A model generated the notes under the pieces. The model worked only from the letters and a program-made list of their open reading frames with translations, had not been told where the DNA came from and ran no database searches. Both the position numbers and the translations under genes were made by a program. Of a stretch of 64,000 nucleotides of DNA, positions 1-8,392 are shown piece by piece. The stretch is from Paenibacillus sp. MZ04-78.2. GTDB taxonomy: Bacteria > Bacillota > Bacilli > Paenibacillales > NBRC-103111. The DNA lies in assembly GCF_024213375.1 (NCBI RefSeq), contig NZ_JANAVJ010000012.1:19754-83753 (forward strand). Direction: 5' to 3'. How positions within the stretch are numbered: position 1 is the stretch's first letter; every line of letters begins with the position of its first letter.

Positions 1-177
1 TCTTACAAAGTTAAAATGGAGTTCTATGACGCGAATAATACGCTGATCGGTTCCCATACGCCAACAACTAATGATGGTGTGGAGTCATTGCCGAATACGC
101 TTCAAAATGTTTCGAGCGTTGTGTTGAAACCCATCACTGCCGGGTCTGGTATTTGGGCCTACGAATGGAACGTATTT
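1..177 (+). repeat. Intragenic repeat, copy 1 (truncated by window edge)
   Basis: This stretch encodes the SYKVKMEFYDANN to AYEWNVF part of the beta-sandwich module. It matches bases 652-828 with only about three substitutions (for example T/C in the GATGGTGTG context), a period of 651 bp. Confidence 0.9.
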
Positions 178-1419
178 ACAACTCCATCTTTCCCGCCGAC
201 GACTCCTACGATTAATTGGTTTCGTGGTGGAGATCGTGTCGTAGATCTGTATTGGACTACGACCGGAGCAAAATCGTATACGGTTAAACGTTCGACCTCG
301 GCCGGAGGACCTTATGCCGTCCTCGCTTCCAACATTAAGGGAAATTCCTTTACAGATACCTCAGTTGTCAACGGAACTACGTATTACTATGTGGTAACTG
401 CCGTGAATGAAGCGGGGGAAAGCACGGTTTCCAACGAAATCAACATTAAGCCAAGCGCCACCAAATATACGGGCGGTTTATTGGATGGGGTAGCGTTAAA
501 AGTAGGTGCAACTTTTAATAATCAGACGTCCACGGTTATGGAGTTTACAGACAACAACGGGAATACAGTAAAATATATCGGAAACAACATCGCATGGTAT
601 ACATTTTCCGCTCCTAAGGACATTAATGCCGTAATCGCCAAATGGTATGACTCTTACAAAGTTAAAATGGAGTTCTATGACGCGAATAATACGCTGATCG
701 GTTCCCATACGCCAACAACTAATGATGGCGTGGAGTCATTGCCGAATACACTTCAAAATGTTTCGAGCGTTGTGTTGAAACCGATCACTGCCGGGTCTGG
801 TATTTGGGCCTACGAATGGAACGTATTCGGCAAAAACCATGATGTTCTACCCGGCGCACCGCTTAATTTAACGGCGGTAGGAGGCGATAAAACCGTATCA
901 TTGACATGGAGCAGCATGAATACAGCTACAAGCTACAAAGTGAAGCGAAGCACTACGGCAGGAGGCCCTTACACAGAAATTGCCACCGTAAATAGCGCTA
1001 CGTATGCCTCCTACTCAGATACGAACGTGGTTAATGGAACAACGTATTATTATGTCGTTACTGCCGTAAATGCAGCAGGAGAAAGCCCAAATTCGAACGA
1101 AGCTTCGGCTACACCTAACGGATCGATTGTAACCCAGCCAACTCAGGATACGGATAGAGCCCTGCTGCGCATCATGCTGAACAACGGGGAAGAGAAAGAA
1201 TACGACCTGTCCATGAAAGAAGTGAACGCATTCCTAGCTTGGTATGAAGGTCGCGCTTCCGGCACGGGTGCGGTGATGTTTGCAATCGACAAGCACAATA
1301 ACAACAAAGGCCCTTTTAAAAACCGGAAGGATTACATGATTTACGATAAAATTATCACATTTGAAGTGAATGCTTATACAGCATCTTCCACTAATCCCAA
1401 TACTGATTCGAAGCCGTGA
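1..1419 (+). CDS. Fibronectin type III repeat surface protein, 3' part
   Basis: The reading frame is open from the first base of the window, so the true start lies upstream; 472 codons are visible. The visible order is the end of a beta-sandwich module, a fibronectin type III domain, a complete copy of the module, a second fibronectin type III domain, and a C-terminal domain of about 90 residues. The Fn3 domains show the usual NGTTYYYVVTAVN signature. The C-terminal domain (YDLSMKEVNAFLAWY, then YDKIITFEV) resembles a tail I associate with secreted Paenibacillus proteins. The two module copies (bases 1-177 and 652-828) are almost identical in DNA while the Fn3 domains have diverged. An extracellular carbohydrate-binding or adhesive role is likely, but the catalytic part, if any, is outside the window. 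Two hairpins follow the stop. Confidence 0.85.
   Translation, partial: SYKVKMEFYDANNTLIGSHTPTTNDGVESLPNTLQNVSSVVLKPITAGSGIWAYEWNVFTTPSFPPTTPTINWFRGGDRVVDLYWTTTGAKSYTVKRSTSAGGPYAVLASNIKGNSFTDTSVVNGTTYYYVVTAVNEAGESTVSNEINIKPSATKYTGGLLDGVALKVGATFNNQTSTVMEFTDNNGNTVKYIGNNIAWYTFSAPKDINAVIAKWYDSYKVKMEFYDANNTLIGSHTPTTNDGVESLPNTLQNVSSVVLKPITAGSGIWAYEWNVFGKNHDVLPGAPLNLTAVGGDKTVSLTWSSMNTATSYKVKRSTTAGGPYTEIATVNSATYASYSDTNVVNGTTYYYVVTAVNAAGESPNSNEASATPNGSIVTQPTQDTDRALLRIMLNNGEEKEYDLSMKEVNAFLAWYEGRASGTGAVMFAIDKHNNNKGPFKNRKDYMIYDKIITFEVNAYTASSTNPNTDSKP
652..828 (+). repeat. Intragenic repeat, copy 2
   Basis: Second copy of the module segment at bases 1-177. Here the complete module is visible and starts near base 463 (YTGGLLDGVALKVG). 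The near-identity at synonymous sites suggests recent duplication or gene conversion. Confidence 0.9.
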
Positions 1420-1433
1420 TGAAACACTGCTTC

Positions 1434-1467
1434 AACAGGTCGCCGCTAAGCGGTGGCCTGTTTTTAA
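1434..1467 (+). terminator. Intrinsic terminator of the Fn3 gene
   Basis: A 13-bp near-perfect stem (AACAGGTCGCCGC / GCGGTGGCCTGTT) with a 3-nt loop is followed directly by a T run, 14 bases after the stop codon. Confidence 0.85.
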
Positions 1468-1481
1468 TTATTTGCTCAATC

Positions 1482-1524
1482 AACAAAAAAGCAGACCGCC
1501 ATTTCAGCAGTCTGCTTTTTTGTT
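1482..1524. terminator. Bidirectional terminator
   Basis: AACAAAAAAGCAGAC and its inverted copy GTCTGCTTTTTTGTT flank a 14-nt loop. The A/T flanks give U runs in both directions, so it can also end the convergent exported-protein operon. Confidence 0.85.
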
Positions 1525-1611
1525 AATTATGAAAATTCGTTGGCGTACAAGAATTTGCACGCCTTCGTGTTTTATACAATCACTACACCGTACACCAGAT
1601 CAAATTTCATC

Positions 1612-3444
1612 CTACTGCTTCAGTACGCCGACAAGCCGCTTCGCTTCGCCTGTCGGGGTCGCTATCACTTCGTATATATTAATGTCCAGCGGATACTCGT
1701 GCTCTTCGGTGCGCAGGGCGTCGAACTGAACAAACTGTACGCCGCTGATCAACCGGTTCACGCCGCTGAACGGCAGCGACTTGGTCGACAAACTTTTGCC
1801 CGTCTTATCTACCAGCTCCAACTGCATTTTGGACGAGTTCGGATCGACGACGACATGCTCGTTGCGAGTAATGTCCATATCAAGCTTCATACGATACGTA
1901 TAGCCGATTGGCGTGTTCGGAGAGAGCGCCGAAGGTACGATATACCGCGCGTTCAGCGTCCAGTCATTGAGCTTGACGTTGAACGGATAGAACGACATAT
2001 TTTTCAGGTCCAGCTTCGTTTCCTGCATGGCCACACGGTACGCTCCGATCGCCGTCGAGGCCGGCGCTGCCGTCTTCGCATCCGTGAACTTCAGAACGTA
2101 TTGCTCGTCCTCGTTCTCGGTCGGCATGTTGAACGCATAGCTGACGGCATAGCTCGTTTGCGGCATAATCTCCGCTATCGTCCCCGCTTGACGATTGCCG
2201 GAATACGTCATGCCCTGCGCCGTAATCAGCTTCGTTTGGAATGTCGGCACCGGAACCGGCAGGTCGCTGTTGTTTCTGAGCAGCAGCTTCGCAATCACGG
2301 TCTGATAGCCTTCGCCGTCGTTCTCATGACGATGGAACTCGACCATCGACACCGACAGGCGCGGATCGATCGTATCGGACAAGCTGTCAAATGCGAAAGG
2401 CTGGCCCAGTTCGTAAGGCTTGGCCGCATTGTACTCCGTCGTGCTGCTCGTGACCGGCAGCGCCACCTGATAACGTCCCACGCTGTAGGAAACTGGGCTG
2501 GGCTGGCCTTTGGGATCGAGCTGGCGGAACGTTTCCGGAGTCAGCACGTTGAAACTCGTGAGCACGGTATCCTTATCGGTCGGGATGGCGAAATGGATGT
2601 ACCGCTGCTCCTTCGGTTCGAGCACAAGCGGCGACGCCTCGACCCGTTTTCCCGGGAAGACGGTTTTATCGGTGCTGCCGTTCCCGTTCGACTTGCCGTC
2701 CAGCGTAATATCCGGGACGGCCTCCTTGGTCGCGGACGGATTGTCCACGCGCATCTTCACGGTCGTTACCGGGCCTTGCGGCGTGTTATCCCGGCTCACG
2801 GAAACCGGCGTATAGACGAGCGGCGATTCCAGCGTCGGACTTAGCGTAAAGGAGCGCTCCCACGACAGCACCGAGGAAGAAGCTTTCGCGAAACCGGACA
2901 GCGGCCCGGTCCATTCTTGTCCTTTCACGGGCACCGCGAGCCGCACGGTTTCCTTCTTCGGATACGAGTACCAGTCAATTGCATACCAGACAAGCTCGGC
3001 AAGCTCCGAAGGACTCCGGCGGTCCACCTTGACGAAGAAGTTCAATTCCTCGGTCGTACCCGGACGAACGGCATGGGCGTTAAACACGCTCGCTTGCATC
3101 GGATATTCGTACCCGTCGGCGGTTTTGACCCGCAGCTCCAGATCTGGAATTTTCGCCACCTTGGCGTCCAAGCTCCGAACCCGCACGACCGCAGCGATGC
3201 GTGTGCCTTCGCTGGTCGTCTCGTTCAGCAAGCTCTTGATTTCGACCTGCAGCTTATCCGCGAGCGTATAGCTTTGCAGCTTCGGCGTTCCAGCGATCGT
3301 GCCGGAAGCCGACTTCGACGCGTCGGCCACTGCCGCAGCTTCCGAAGCCGCCATGGCAGGCGAAATGGACGCCGTACCGAGCAGGGAAGCCGTCAGAACG
3401 ACGGAAAGCGCCGTTTTTTTCCATTGTTGGTTCGAATTCATCAT
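1612..3444 (-). CDS. Exported multi-domain beta-rich protein of unknown function
   Basis: A 610-residue protein I do not recognise as a named family. The N-terminus is a clear Sec signal peptide (two lysines, a hydrophobic core, then SPAMAAS), so it is exported. The rest seems to be four or five successive beta-sandwich-like segments with phrases such as VVRVRSLDAKVAKIPDLELRV, VKMRVDNPSATKEAVPDI and KLLLRNNSDLPVPVPTFQ, reminiscent of DUF4352/CARDB-like immunoglobulin folds. No catalytic motif, transmembrane helix or sortase signal is visible after the signal peptide. It is the last gene of a TetR-HlyD-permease operon and overlaps the permease stop by 4 bp (ATGA), which indicates translational coupling. 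I infer a partner, cargo or extracytoplasmic component of that exporter; the function is otherwise unknown. Confidence 0.85.
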   Translation of the reverse strand: MMNSNQQWKKTALSVVLTASLLGTASISPAMAASEAAAVADASKSASGTIAGTPKLQSYTLADKLQVEIKSLLNETTSEGTRIAAVVRVRSLDAKVAKIPDLELRVKTADGYEYPMQASVFNAHAVRPGTTEELNFFVKVDRRSPSELAELVWYAIDWYSYPKKETVRLAVPVKGQEWTGPLSGFAKASSSVLSWERSFTLSPTLESPLVYTPVSVSRDNTPQGPVTTVKMRVDNPSATKEAVPDITLDGKSNGNGSTDKTVFPGKRVEASPLVLEPKEQRYIHFAIPTDKDTVLTSFNVLTPETFRQLDPKGQPSPVSYSVGRYQVALPVTSSTTEYNAAKPYELGQPFAFDSLSDTIDPRLSVSMVEFHRHENDGEGYQTVIAKLLLRNNSDLPVPVPTFQTKLITAQGMTYSGNRQAGTIAEIMPQTSYAVSYAFNMPTENEDEQYVLKFTDAKTAAPASTAIGAYRVAMQETKLDLKNMSFYPFNVKLNDWTLNARYIVPSALSPNTPIGYTYRMKLDMDITRNEHVVVDPNSSKMQLELVDKTGKSLSTKSLPFSGVNRLISGVQFVQFDALRTEEHEYPLDINIYEVIATPTGEAKRLVGVLKQ

Positions 3445-4601
3445 GCTGCAACCTCTCCCACCGTTGATTTTACTTTAACCCGGCGCGACTCCCACATCGT
3501 CAGCAAACCGACGGCAAGCGACATCACGCCGATCATCACGACAAATATACCGAGTTCCCTTACGAAATAGTCGAGCGAGCCGCCACGATAGCCGATGCCC
3601 CGAATGAATTTGAACAGCCAGGTCAGCGGCAGCATGTTGCTGACCGCTTGAATCGGCCCGGGAAATATAATTGTGGCCACCTGTACGCCGGACAGCATGA
3701 AGGACGGGTACACAATCGCATAGGTGCGAAGCGCCACCTTCGACGGGTCCGCCGCCGTCCAGCCGACGACCATACCCATCAGCGTGACCGTCAAGGTGTA
3801 GAGCAGCAGCGGAACCGCAAATTCCAGCGGGTTCCCGACAAATCTCAGCCCGCCAAGCTGCTTCAGAAGTCCGAAGGCCAGCATCAGGCTGATGCAGGAG
3901 ATCACCGCATACGGCAGCACGCGCGACCAGAGCCCGATCGGCGAACGAAGCGCCTCCTCCAGCCGGCCCTCCACCCGCAGACGAGGGACGATAGATGCGG
4001 CGGCGATGGCGGTAATCCCCAGCGCCACCACATTGACGAAGCCGACGACCATGAAGCCTATAAAATCGGAGGTCGGGTTAAACAACAGCCGCTGCTGCAG
4101 CGAGATCGGGGAGGCAATTCCCATCGCCGCATCGTCGCCAAGTCCCATCACCTTCAGCTTGCCTACGGACAGCGTCGTGTTCTCGATTGTAACCAGCTCC
4201 TGCATACCGGAGCGTATGTTCCCTACCGACGACGGCATCGAGTTGTCGATGAGCAGGCCTATATTAATTTGCTTCCCTTGGAAACGATACTGTTCCATCC
4301 CCCGTGGCAAATACATGATGACCATATATTTTTCATTGGTCATCAGCTTTTCCGGCGGGATCGCCTCGTGGAACACGTCCACGACGTTCAAGTATTGGGA
4401 GGCGTTCACCTTGTCGATAAACTGCCGGCTGTACAAGCTGTTGTCTTCATCGACGACCGCCATCGGCGCTTCATTGATTTGACCGTTCTTGAACATGTAG
4501 CCGAACAACGCCGCCACGATCAGCGGAGCGATCAGAATCGCTATCACGAATTTGCCGGATAGCGCGTATTTCCATTCATCGAGCAGGGATTTCATCGACA
4601 C
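3441..4601 (-). CDS. ABC-2 type transporter permease
   Basis: The 386-residue protein has the ABC2_membrane_3 layout: one N-terminal helix (about residues 18-36), a large extracytoplasmic domain (about 40-170, starting PMAVVDEDN), then about five helices to the C-terminus. This matches YbhR/YbhS and drug or lipid export permeases, which normally work with a cytoplasmic ATPase and a HlyD-type adaptor. The adaptor gene lies directly upstream and overlaps this gene by 26 bp, but no ATPase gene occurs in the operon or elsewhere in the window. Either an ATPase encoded elsewhere is recruited or the complex departs from the standard type. A second possible start lies two codons downstream. The substrate cannot be told from sequence. 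Confidence 0.85.
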   Translation of the reverse strand: MSMKSLLDEWKYALSGKFVIAILIAPLIVAALFGYMFKNGQINEAPMAVVDEDNSLYSRQFIDKVNASQYLNVVDVFHEAIPPEKLMTNEKYMVIMYLPRGMEQYRFQGKQINIGLLIDNSMPSSVGNIRSGMQELVTIENTTLSVGKLKVMGLGDDAAMGIASPISLQQRLLFNPTSDFIGFMVVGFVNVVALGITAIAAASIVPRLRVEGRLEEALRSPIGLWSRVLPYAVISCISLMLAFGLLKQLGGLRFVGNPLEFAVPLLLYTLTVTLMGMVVGWTAADPSKVALRTYAIVYPSFMLSGVQVATIIFPGPIQAVSNMLPLTWLFKFIRGIGYRGGSLDYFVRELGIFVVMIGVMSLAVGLLTMWESRRVKVKSTVGEVAA

Positions 4602-5781
4602 GCACCTCCGCTGTCATGCCTGGCAGCAGCTTGTCGGTCCGCTCTACGTAGACACGCACTTGGAACGAGTTCAAATCTGCGGTGCCTTTCTCCCGGCTCA
4701 TGCGAAGCGCGGCGAATTGCGGCGCGGCCGTGACGAACTGCACCTTGCCCTCCACTTTGTCCGGCAGTGCTGCAAAATGCGTAGGTACAGCGGAACCGGC
4801 TTGGAACTTGCCGACTTGTCGCTCGTCTACATATAAGTCGTAATAAAGCTTGCCCGTTTCCAATACGACGACCGGCATCCCGGAGCCGACATTCTCGCCC
4901 GCCTTCGGTATAATTCTGACCACCTTGCCGTCAGCCGGAGCGCGCAGCGTGAAGCGGTCCTTCTGCACCTTCAGCGATTCCATCAAAATGTTCAATTGCT
5001 CCAACTGCTTGTTCAGCGCCTCAATGCCGATTTGCTGATTCGAGATATCGCCTTCGGCGAGCTGCTGCTGCTCGACGACCGCCTTGGCGCGGTCCGCTTG
5101 CAGCGCCGCCAGCTTGCGTTCTTTATCCGTAGCGCCGGTCAGCATTTTATCCAAAACGGTCTGCTGCTGGTTTCTCGCATTCTCCAGCGTCGCTACCTGG
5201 CTGCGCGCCTTCTCGACCGCGTCGCGGTGATCCTTGTACGAATACGGATTATTATCGTACGCCTCCTCCGTGTTCAGCAGCTGGTTGTACAGCTTGAGCG
5301 CATGCGTGTACGATTCCTCCGAGGCCGCGACGGCAAGCCTCTGCCGTTCGATATCTTCGCTTCTCGCTCCGTCTGCCACCTGCGCCACCTGCGTCTCCGC
5401 CTGTGACAAGCCGACCTGCGCCAGCCTCACCGCATTGTCCAGCTTGCTTTTGGCGACTTGGATGCCGTCTTCCGCCTGCTTGATCTTTAAGGTCGTAACC
5501 TCCACATCGGCCTGCGCCTTGCGGAGCTGAAGGTCGATATCCGTCGGATCAAGCGACATCAATACGTCCCCCTTGCGAACCGTCTGTTCCTCTTTGATCG
5601 AAAGCTCGATGATTTTGCCGGCGACGCCTTGAAAGGATACATTCACCTGCTCTGCCGTCAGAATACTTCCTTTGTTGGAAGAGGCCAGCGTTACCGCATC
5701 CTTGCCCTGTGCCGCCAACATCCAGCCTCCCCCGCTCAGCGCTAATGCCAATACGACGATAGCCGCCACTTGTTTCTTCAT
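4576..5781 (-). CDS. HlyD-family periplasmic-adaptor-like efflux subunit
   Basis: This 401-residue membrane fusion protein has an N-terminal membrane anchor (residues about 5-24), a first lipoyl half (VSFQGVAGKIIELSIKEEQ), a long alpha-helical coiled coil (about residues 75-270, rich in Gln, Ala and Glu), a second lipoyl half (FTLRAPADGKVVRIIPKAG) and a beta-barrel C-terminus ending LLPGMTAEVRVDE. In Gram-positives such proteins form the extracytoplasmic part of ABC exporters. It follows the TetR gene by 43 bp and overlaps the permease, so the four genes look like one transcript. Similarity in layout to YbhG is clear, but that does not fix the substrate. Confidence 0.87.
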   Translation of the reverse strand: MKKQVAAIVVLALALSGGGWMLAAQGKDAVTLASSNKGSILTAEQVNVSFQGVAGKIIELSIKEEQTVRKGDVLMSLDPTDIDLQLRKAQADVEVTTLKIKQAEDGIQVAKSKLDNAVRLAQVGLSQAETQVAQVADGARSEDIERQRLAVAASEESYTHALKLYNQLLNTEEAYDNNPYSYKDHRDAVEKARSQVATLENARNQQQTVLDKMLTGATDKERKLAALQADRAKAVVEQQQLAEGDISNQQIGIEALNKQLEQLNILMESLKVQKDRFTLRAPADGKVVRIIPKAGENVGSGMPVVVLETGKLYYDLYVDERQVGKFQAGSAVPTHFAALPDKVEGKVQFVTAAPQFAALRMSREKGTADLNSFQVRVYVERTDKLLPGMTAEVRVDEIPAR

Positions 5782-5824
5782 TTCCTCCGTTCCCCTCTCC
5801 TGATGCTTCTTTTCTCTATATGGT

Positions 5825-6439
5825 CTATAGCTGGCTCTTAATTCCGTTAAGAATGAACTTGGTCGTCAGTTCCGCAACCGATGCTTCGGTCTCGGCCGCC
5901 TTAGGCTGGGCGGATTCGTTCTCGTCCCGGAATACGGGGTCCAGAAACGGGCTGCTGCGCGAAAACACAAGCGTACCTACGATAAAATGCACCGTATGGC
6001 GAGTCGAATCGAACTCGAACTGCCCCTTGGCTTTGCCCGCCTCAAGAATGAGCCGGAGCTGCCGCCAAAGCACGTGGATAATCGACTGCAGCTTCTCCAG
6101 CCGGGGACTCTCCATCATGACCTCCTGCTGAAGTATATTAATGAGCTCGGGTTCCGCCAAGCGGAAGAGCGTAAACTCCCGGATAAACGATTGCAGATCG
6201 TGTACGGGATCGTTCAGCTCGTACTCTGCCACCAGAAACGCCGGGGCGAACGTTTCAAACAGCGAATAAAACACGTTCTCCTTGCCCCCGAAATGATAAG
6301 ACACCAGAGCGAGCGCCACCCCCGCTTCATCGCAAATTTGCCGCACCGTCGTGCCTTCGAAGCCTTTTTTCGCGAACAGCTTTTTGGCGGCGTTCAATAT
6401 TTTCAGTTTAACGTCTTTTCCCTGCGCTTCCGGTTTCAT
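5825..6439 (-). CDS. TetR family transcriptional regulator
   Basis: A 204-residue regulator with an N-terminal TetR helix-turn-helix (KILNAAKKLFAKKGFEGTTV then ICDEAGVALALVSYHFGGKE) and a helical ligand-binding C-terminal part. I chose the ATG at 6439 (MKPEAQGKD) because GGGAGG lies just upstream; an ATG 20 codons earlier lacks a ribosome site and would place the palindromic operator in the coding region. It is first in the operon with the HlyD adaptor, permease and exported protein. Such regulators usually repress a linked exporter and themselves; a perfect 16-bp palindrome just behind a consensus promoter supports autorepression. The ligand is unknown. Confidence 0.9.
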   Translation of the reverse strand: MKPEAQGKDVKLKILNAAKKLFAKKGFEGTTVRQICDEAGVALALVSYHFGGKENVFYSLFETFAPAFLVAEYELNDPVHDLQSFIREFTLFRLAEPELINILQQEVMMESPRLEKLQSIIHVLWRQLRLILEAGKAKGQFEFDSTRHTVHFIVGTLVFSRSSPFLDPVFRDENESAQPKAAETEASVAELTTKFILNGIKSQL

Positions 6440-6483
6440 GAAAACCTCCCTTTCAATTCGAACACATGTTTTGAACGAACGTT

Positions 6484-6499
6484 TTGAACAATTGTTCAA
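6484..6499. promoter_or_regulatory. Candidate TetR operator palindrome
   Basis: TTGAACAATTGTTCAA is a perfect 16-bp palindrome between the promoter and the start codon of the TetR gene. A related GTTTTGAAC half-site occurs again at about 6469-6477, so the region may carry more than one binding site. Confidence 0.65.
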
Positions 6500-6515
6500 T
6501 TCATCTCTGAATGGT

Positions 6516-6544
6516 ATTTTATACTGGATAATCTAACCTGTCAA
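6516..6544 (-). promoter_or_regulatory. Sigma-A promoter of the TetR/exporter operon
   Basis: On the minus strand TTGACA and TAAAAT are separated by exactly 17 bases. Transcription would begin near 6509, just before the palindrome at 6484-6499. Confidence 0.8.
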
Positions 6545-6546
6545 TA

Positions 6547-6583
6547 GAAAAAAGAAGCCCGGGCCGAATGTGGCCGGAGCTTC
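6547..6583 (-). terminator. Terminator of the sugar ABC operon
   Basis: On the minus strand GAAGCTCCGGCC and GGCCCGGGCTTC form a hairpin followed by six T residues. It ends only a few bases from the -35 box of the next operon. Confidence 0.75.
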
Positions 6584-6619
6584 GAAGCTTGACGCAGCGA
6601 AGGCGGGCAGAAGGGGCGA

Positions 6620-7447
6620 TTACCCCTTTACGCTGCCCGCCGTGACGCCCTCAATGATTTGCCTTTGCAAAAAGATGAAGATGATAATGATCGGGATGAC
6701 GCTGATACTGATCGAAGCGCACAGGGCGCCATAGTTCATGTTGAATTTGTCCGCAAACCCGACGACCGCCACAGGCAGTGTCCGGAGCGTCTGTGTTGAC
6801 AGGAATAGGTTCGCCATGACATATTCGTTCCAATGGTTGAGGAAGTTAATGATAAACACCGTAACGAGCGTCGGCAGCGACAGAGGGAATACAACCCGGA
6901 ACAGCAAGCCGTAAGCGGACAGCCCGTCCATAACGCCGGCTTCTTCAAGCTCGGTAGGAATCGCCTTCATGAAAGCGGCCACGACAAAGACGGTTAACGG
7001 AATCCCGAACGCCGTATATGGTATAATGAGCGCCAACGGAGTGTTGTACAGCCCCATGTCCTTCACCATAATATACAGCGGAATCAGCAGCGAAGCGGGA
7101 GGAATGAGCAACGAGACCAGCAGCAGCCCGTACACCAGCTTACTGAGCGACGGGAAGCGCATTCTTGTGACCGCAAAAGCGATCCCCATGGCGAGCAGCA
7201 AGGACCCGACTGTAGCGATGGTAGCGATATAAAGGCTGTTAATAAAATACGTGCCAAGGTGCGAATTTGTCAGCGCGCTCTCATAGTGCGAAAAGGAAAA
7301 CTCCGAAGGCAGTCCCCATGGATTCGTGATGATCTCGTTATTTTTCTTTAAAGACGAGATCACAATGAAATAGATGGGATAGACGATGATCAGCACGTAC
7401 GGAATAAGGACGAGATGAGGAATACTTTTGACCAACGCTTTCTTCAT
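6620..7447 (-). CDS. Carbohydrate ABC transporter permease, MalG type
   Basis: A 275-residue inner-membrane permease with six predicted helices and the binding-protein-dependent transport signature around residues 175-195 (EEAGVMDGLSAYGLLFRVVF, the EAA loop that contacts the ATPase). It belongs to the CUT1 sugar family, second permease type. Its ATG overlaps the stop of the upstream permease by one base (TAATG), so translation is coupled. The operon is binding protein, MalF-type permease, MalG-type permease, without an ATPase; in Bacillota such importers commonly share one ATPase (MsmX/MsmK) encoded elsewhere. The sugar cannot be named from sequence. Confidence 0.92.
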   Translation of the reverse strand: MKKALVKSIPHLVLIPYVLIIVYPIYFIVISSLKKNNEIITNPWGLPSEFSFSHYESALTNSHLGTYFINSLYIATIATVGSLLLAMGIAFAVTRMRFPSLSKLVYGLLLVSLLIPPASLLIPLYIMVKDMGLYNTPLALIIPYTAFGIPLTVFVVAAFMKAIPTELEEAGVMDGLSAYGLLFRVVFPLSLPTLVTVFIINFLNHWNEYVMANLFLSTQTLRTLPVAVVGFADKFNMNYGALCASISISVIPIIIIFIFLQRQIIEGVTAGSVKG

Positions 7448-8331
7448 TAGTATTTAACCTCCTCTACCCTGCGTGAGAACAGATGGAAAATGAGCGTGAC
7501 GATAGACGTAAACACAAAAATGATAATCGCAATAGCATTGGCGTAACCGTATTCGCCGGCCGAATACGCCTGCTTGTACATATACGAGGCCATGACTTCC
7601 GAACTGCCGAAAGGGCCGCCGCTGGTCATAATCAAGACGATATCCAGCGCCTTCATCGCGCCCGTAATCGACAGCAGCATGACGACGACGATAACCGATC
7701 GAATGAGCGGAACGGTGATGTGCCACGCCTTCCTGAAACCGACGGCGCCGTCGATTTCCGCCGCCTCCAGCACTTCCGAAGGAATCGCGAAGATCGCTGC
7801 GAGCACCAGAACGATATAAAATCCGGTCCACTGCCAAGCGTTCGCTATGAGCACCGCAGTCATAGCCGTATCCGGGGTTCCAAGCCACGGCTTGGCCACT
7901 TCGGCGAAACCGGAAACGCGGAGAAGCTGATTGAGCAGCCCGGCATCCGGCTGGTAGATGAATTGCCATATAATCGACACGGCGGCCGTCGACAGGATAC
8001 TCGGCAAAAACACTGATACTTTATAAAGTCCCAGCATCTTTTTCGCCCTGCTGACGATAATGCCGACCGCGATAATGATCGGAACCTGAATAAAAAGTGA
8101 AAAACCGACAAAATAGATGTTATTTTTAAATCCGATCCAAAACTTTTCGTCCTGGAGCGCTTTAAGGAAGTTTTCGATTCCGTTGAACACCGGTTCGTTA
8201 ATCCCGTTCCAGCTTGTGACGGAATATCTTAGGGACGAGAACAGCGGGACGATATAGAACGTCACATATAAAACCAGGGCCGGGACGATAAAAATTAGGT
8301 AGGCCACCGGATTTCTCAGCACCTTATTCAT
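7447..8331 (-). CDS. Carbohydrate ABC transporter permease, MalF/UgpA type
   Basis: A 294-residue permease with six predicted helices, the first at about residues 10-30 (AYLIFIVPALVLYVTFYIVP), and an EAA loop at about 195-215 (LEAAEIDGAVGFRKAWHITV). This is the first-permease type of CUT1 importers and pairs with the MalG-type protein encoded immediately downstream. A good ribosome site (GGAGGGTGAT) precedes the start. The binding-protein gene lies 61 bp upstream on the same strand, so the three form one operon. Confidence 0.92.
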   Translation of the reverse strand: MNKVLRNPVAYLIFIVPALVLYVTFYIVPLFSSLRYSVTSWNGINEPVFNGIENFLKALQDEKFWIGFKNNIYFVGFSLFIQVPIIIAVGIIVSRAKKMLGLYKVSVFLPSILSTAAVSIIWQFIYQPDAGLLNQLLRVSGFAEVAKPWLGTPDTAMTAVLIANAWQWTGFYIVLVLAAIFAIPSEVLEAAEIDGAVGFRKAWHITVPLIRSVIVVVMLLSITGAMKALDIVLIMTSGGPFGSSEVMASYMYKQAYSAGEYGYANAIAIIIFVFTSIVTLIFHLFSRRVEEVKY

Positions 8332-8392
8332 GGATCACCCTCCGATAGCAAAATGCGGGCGCCGCGCGATGGCGGCACCCTTGTTTAGCTTT

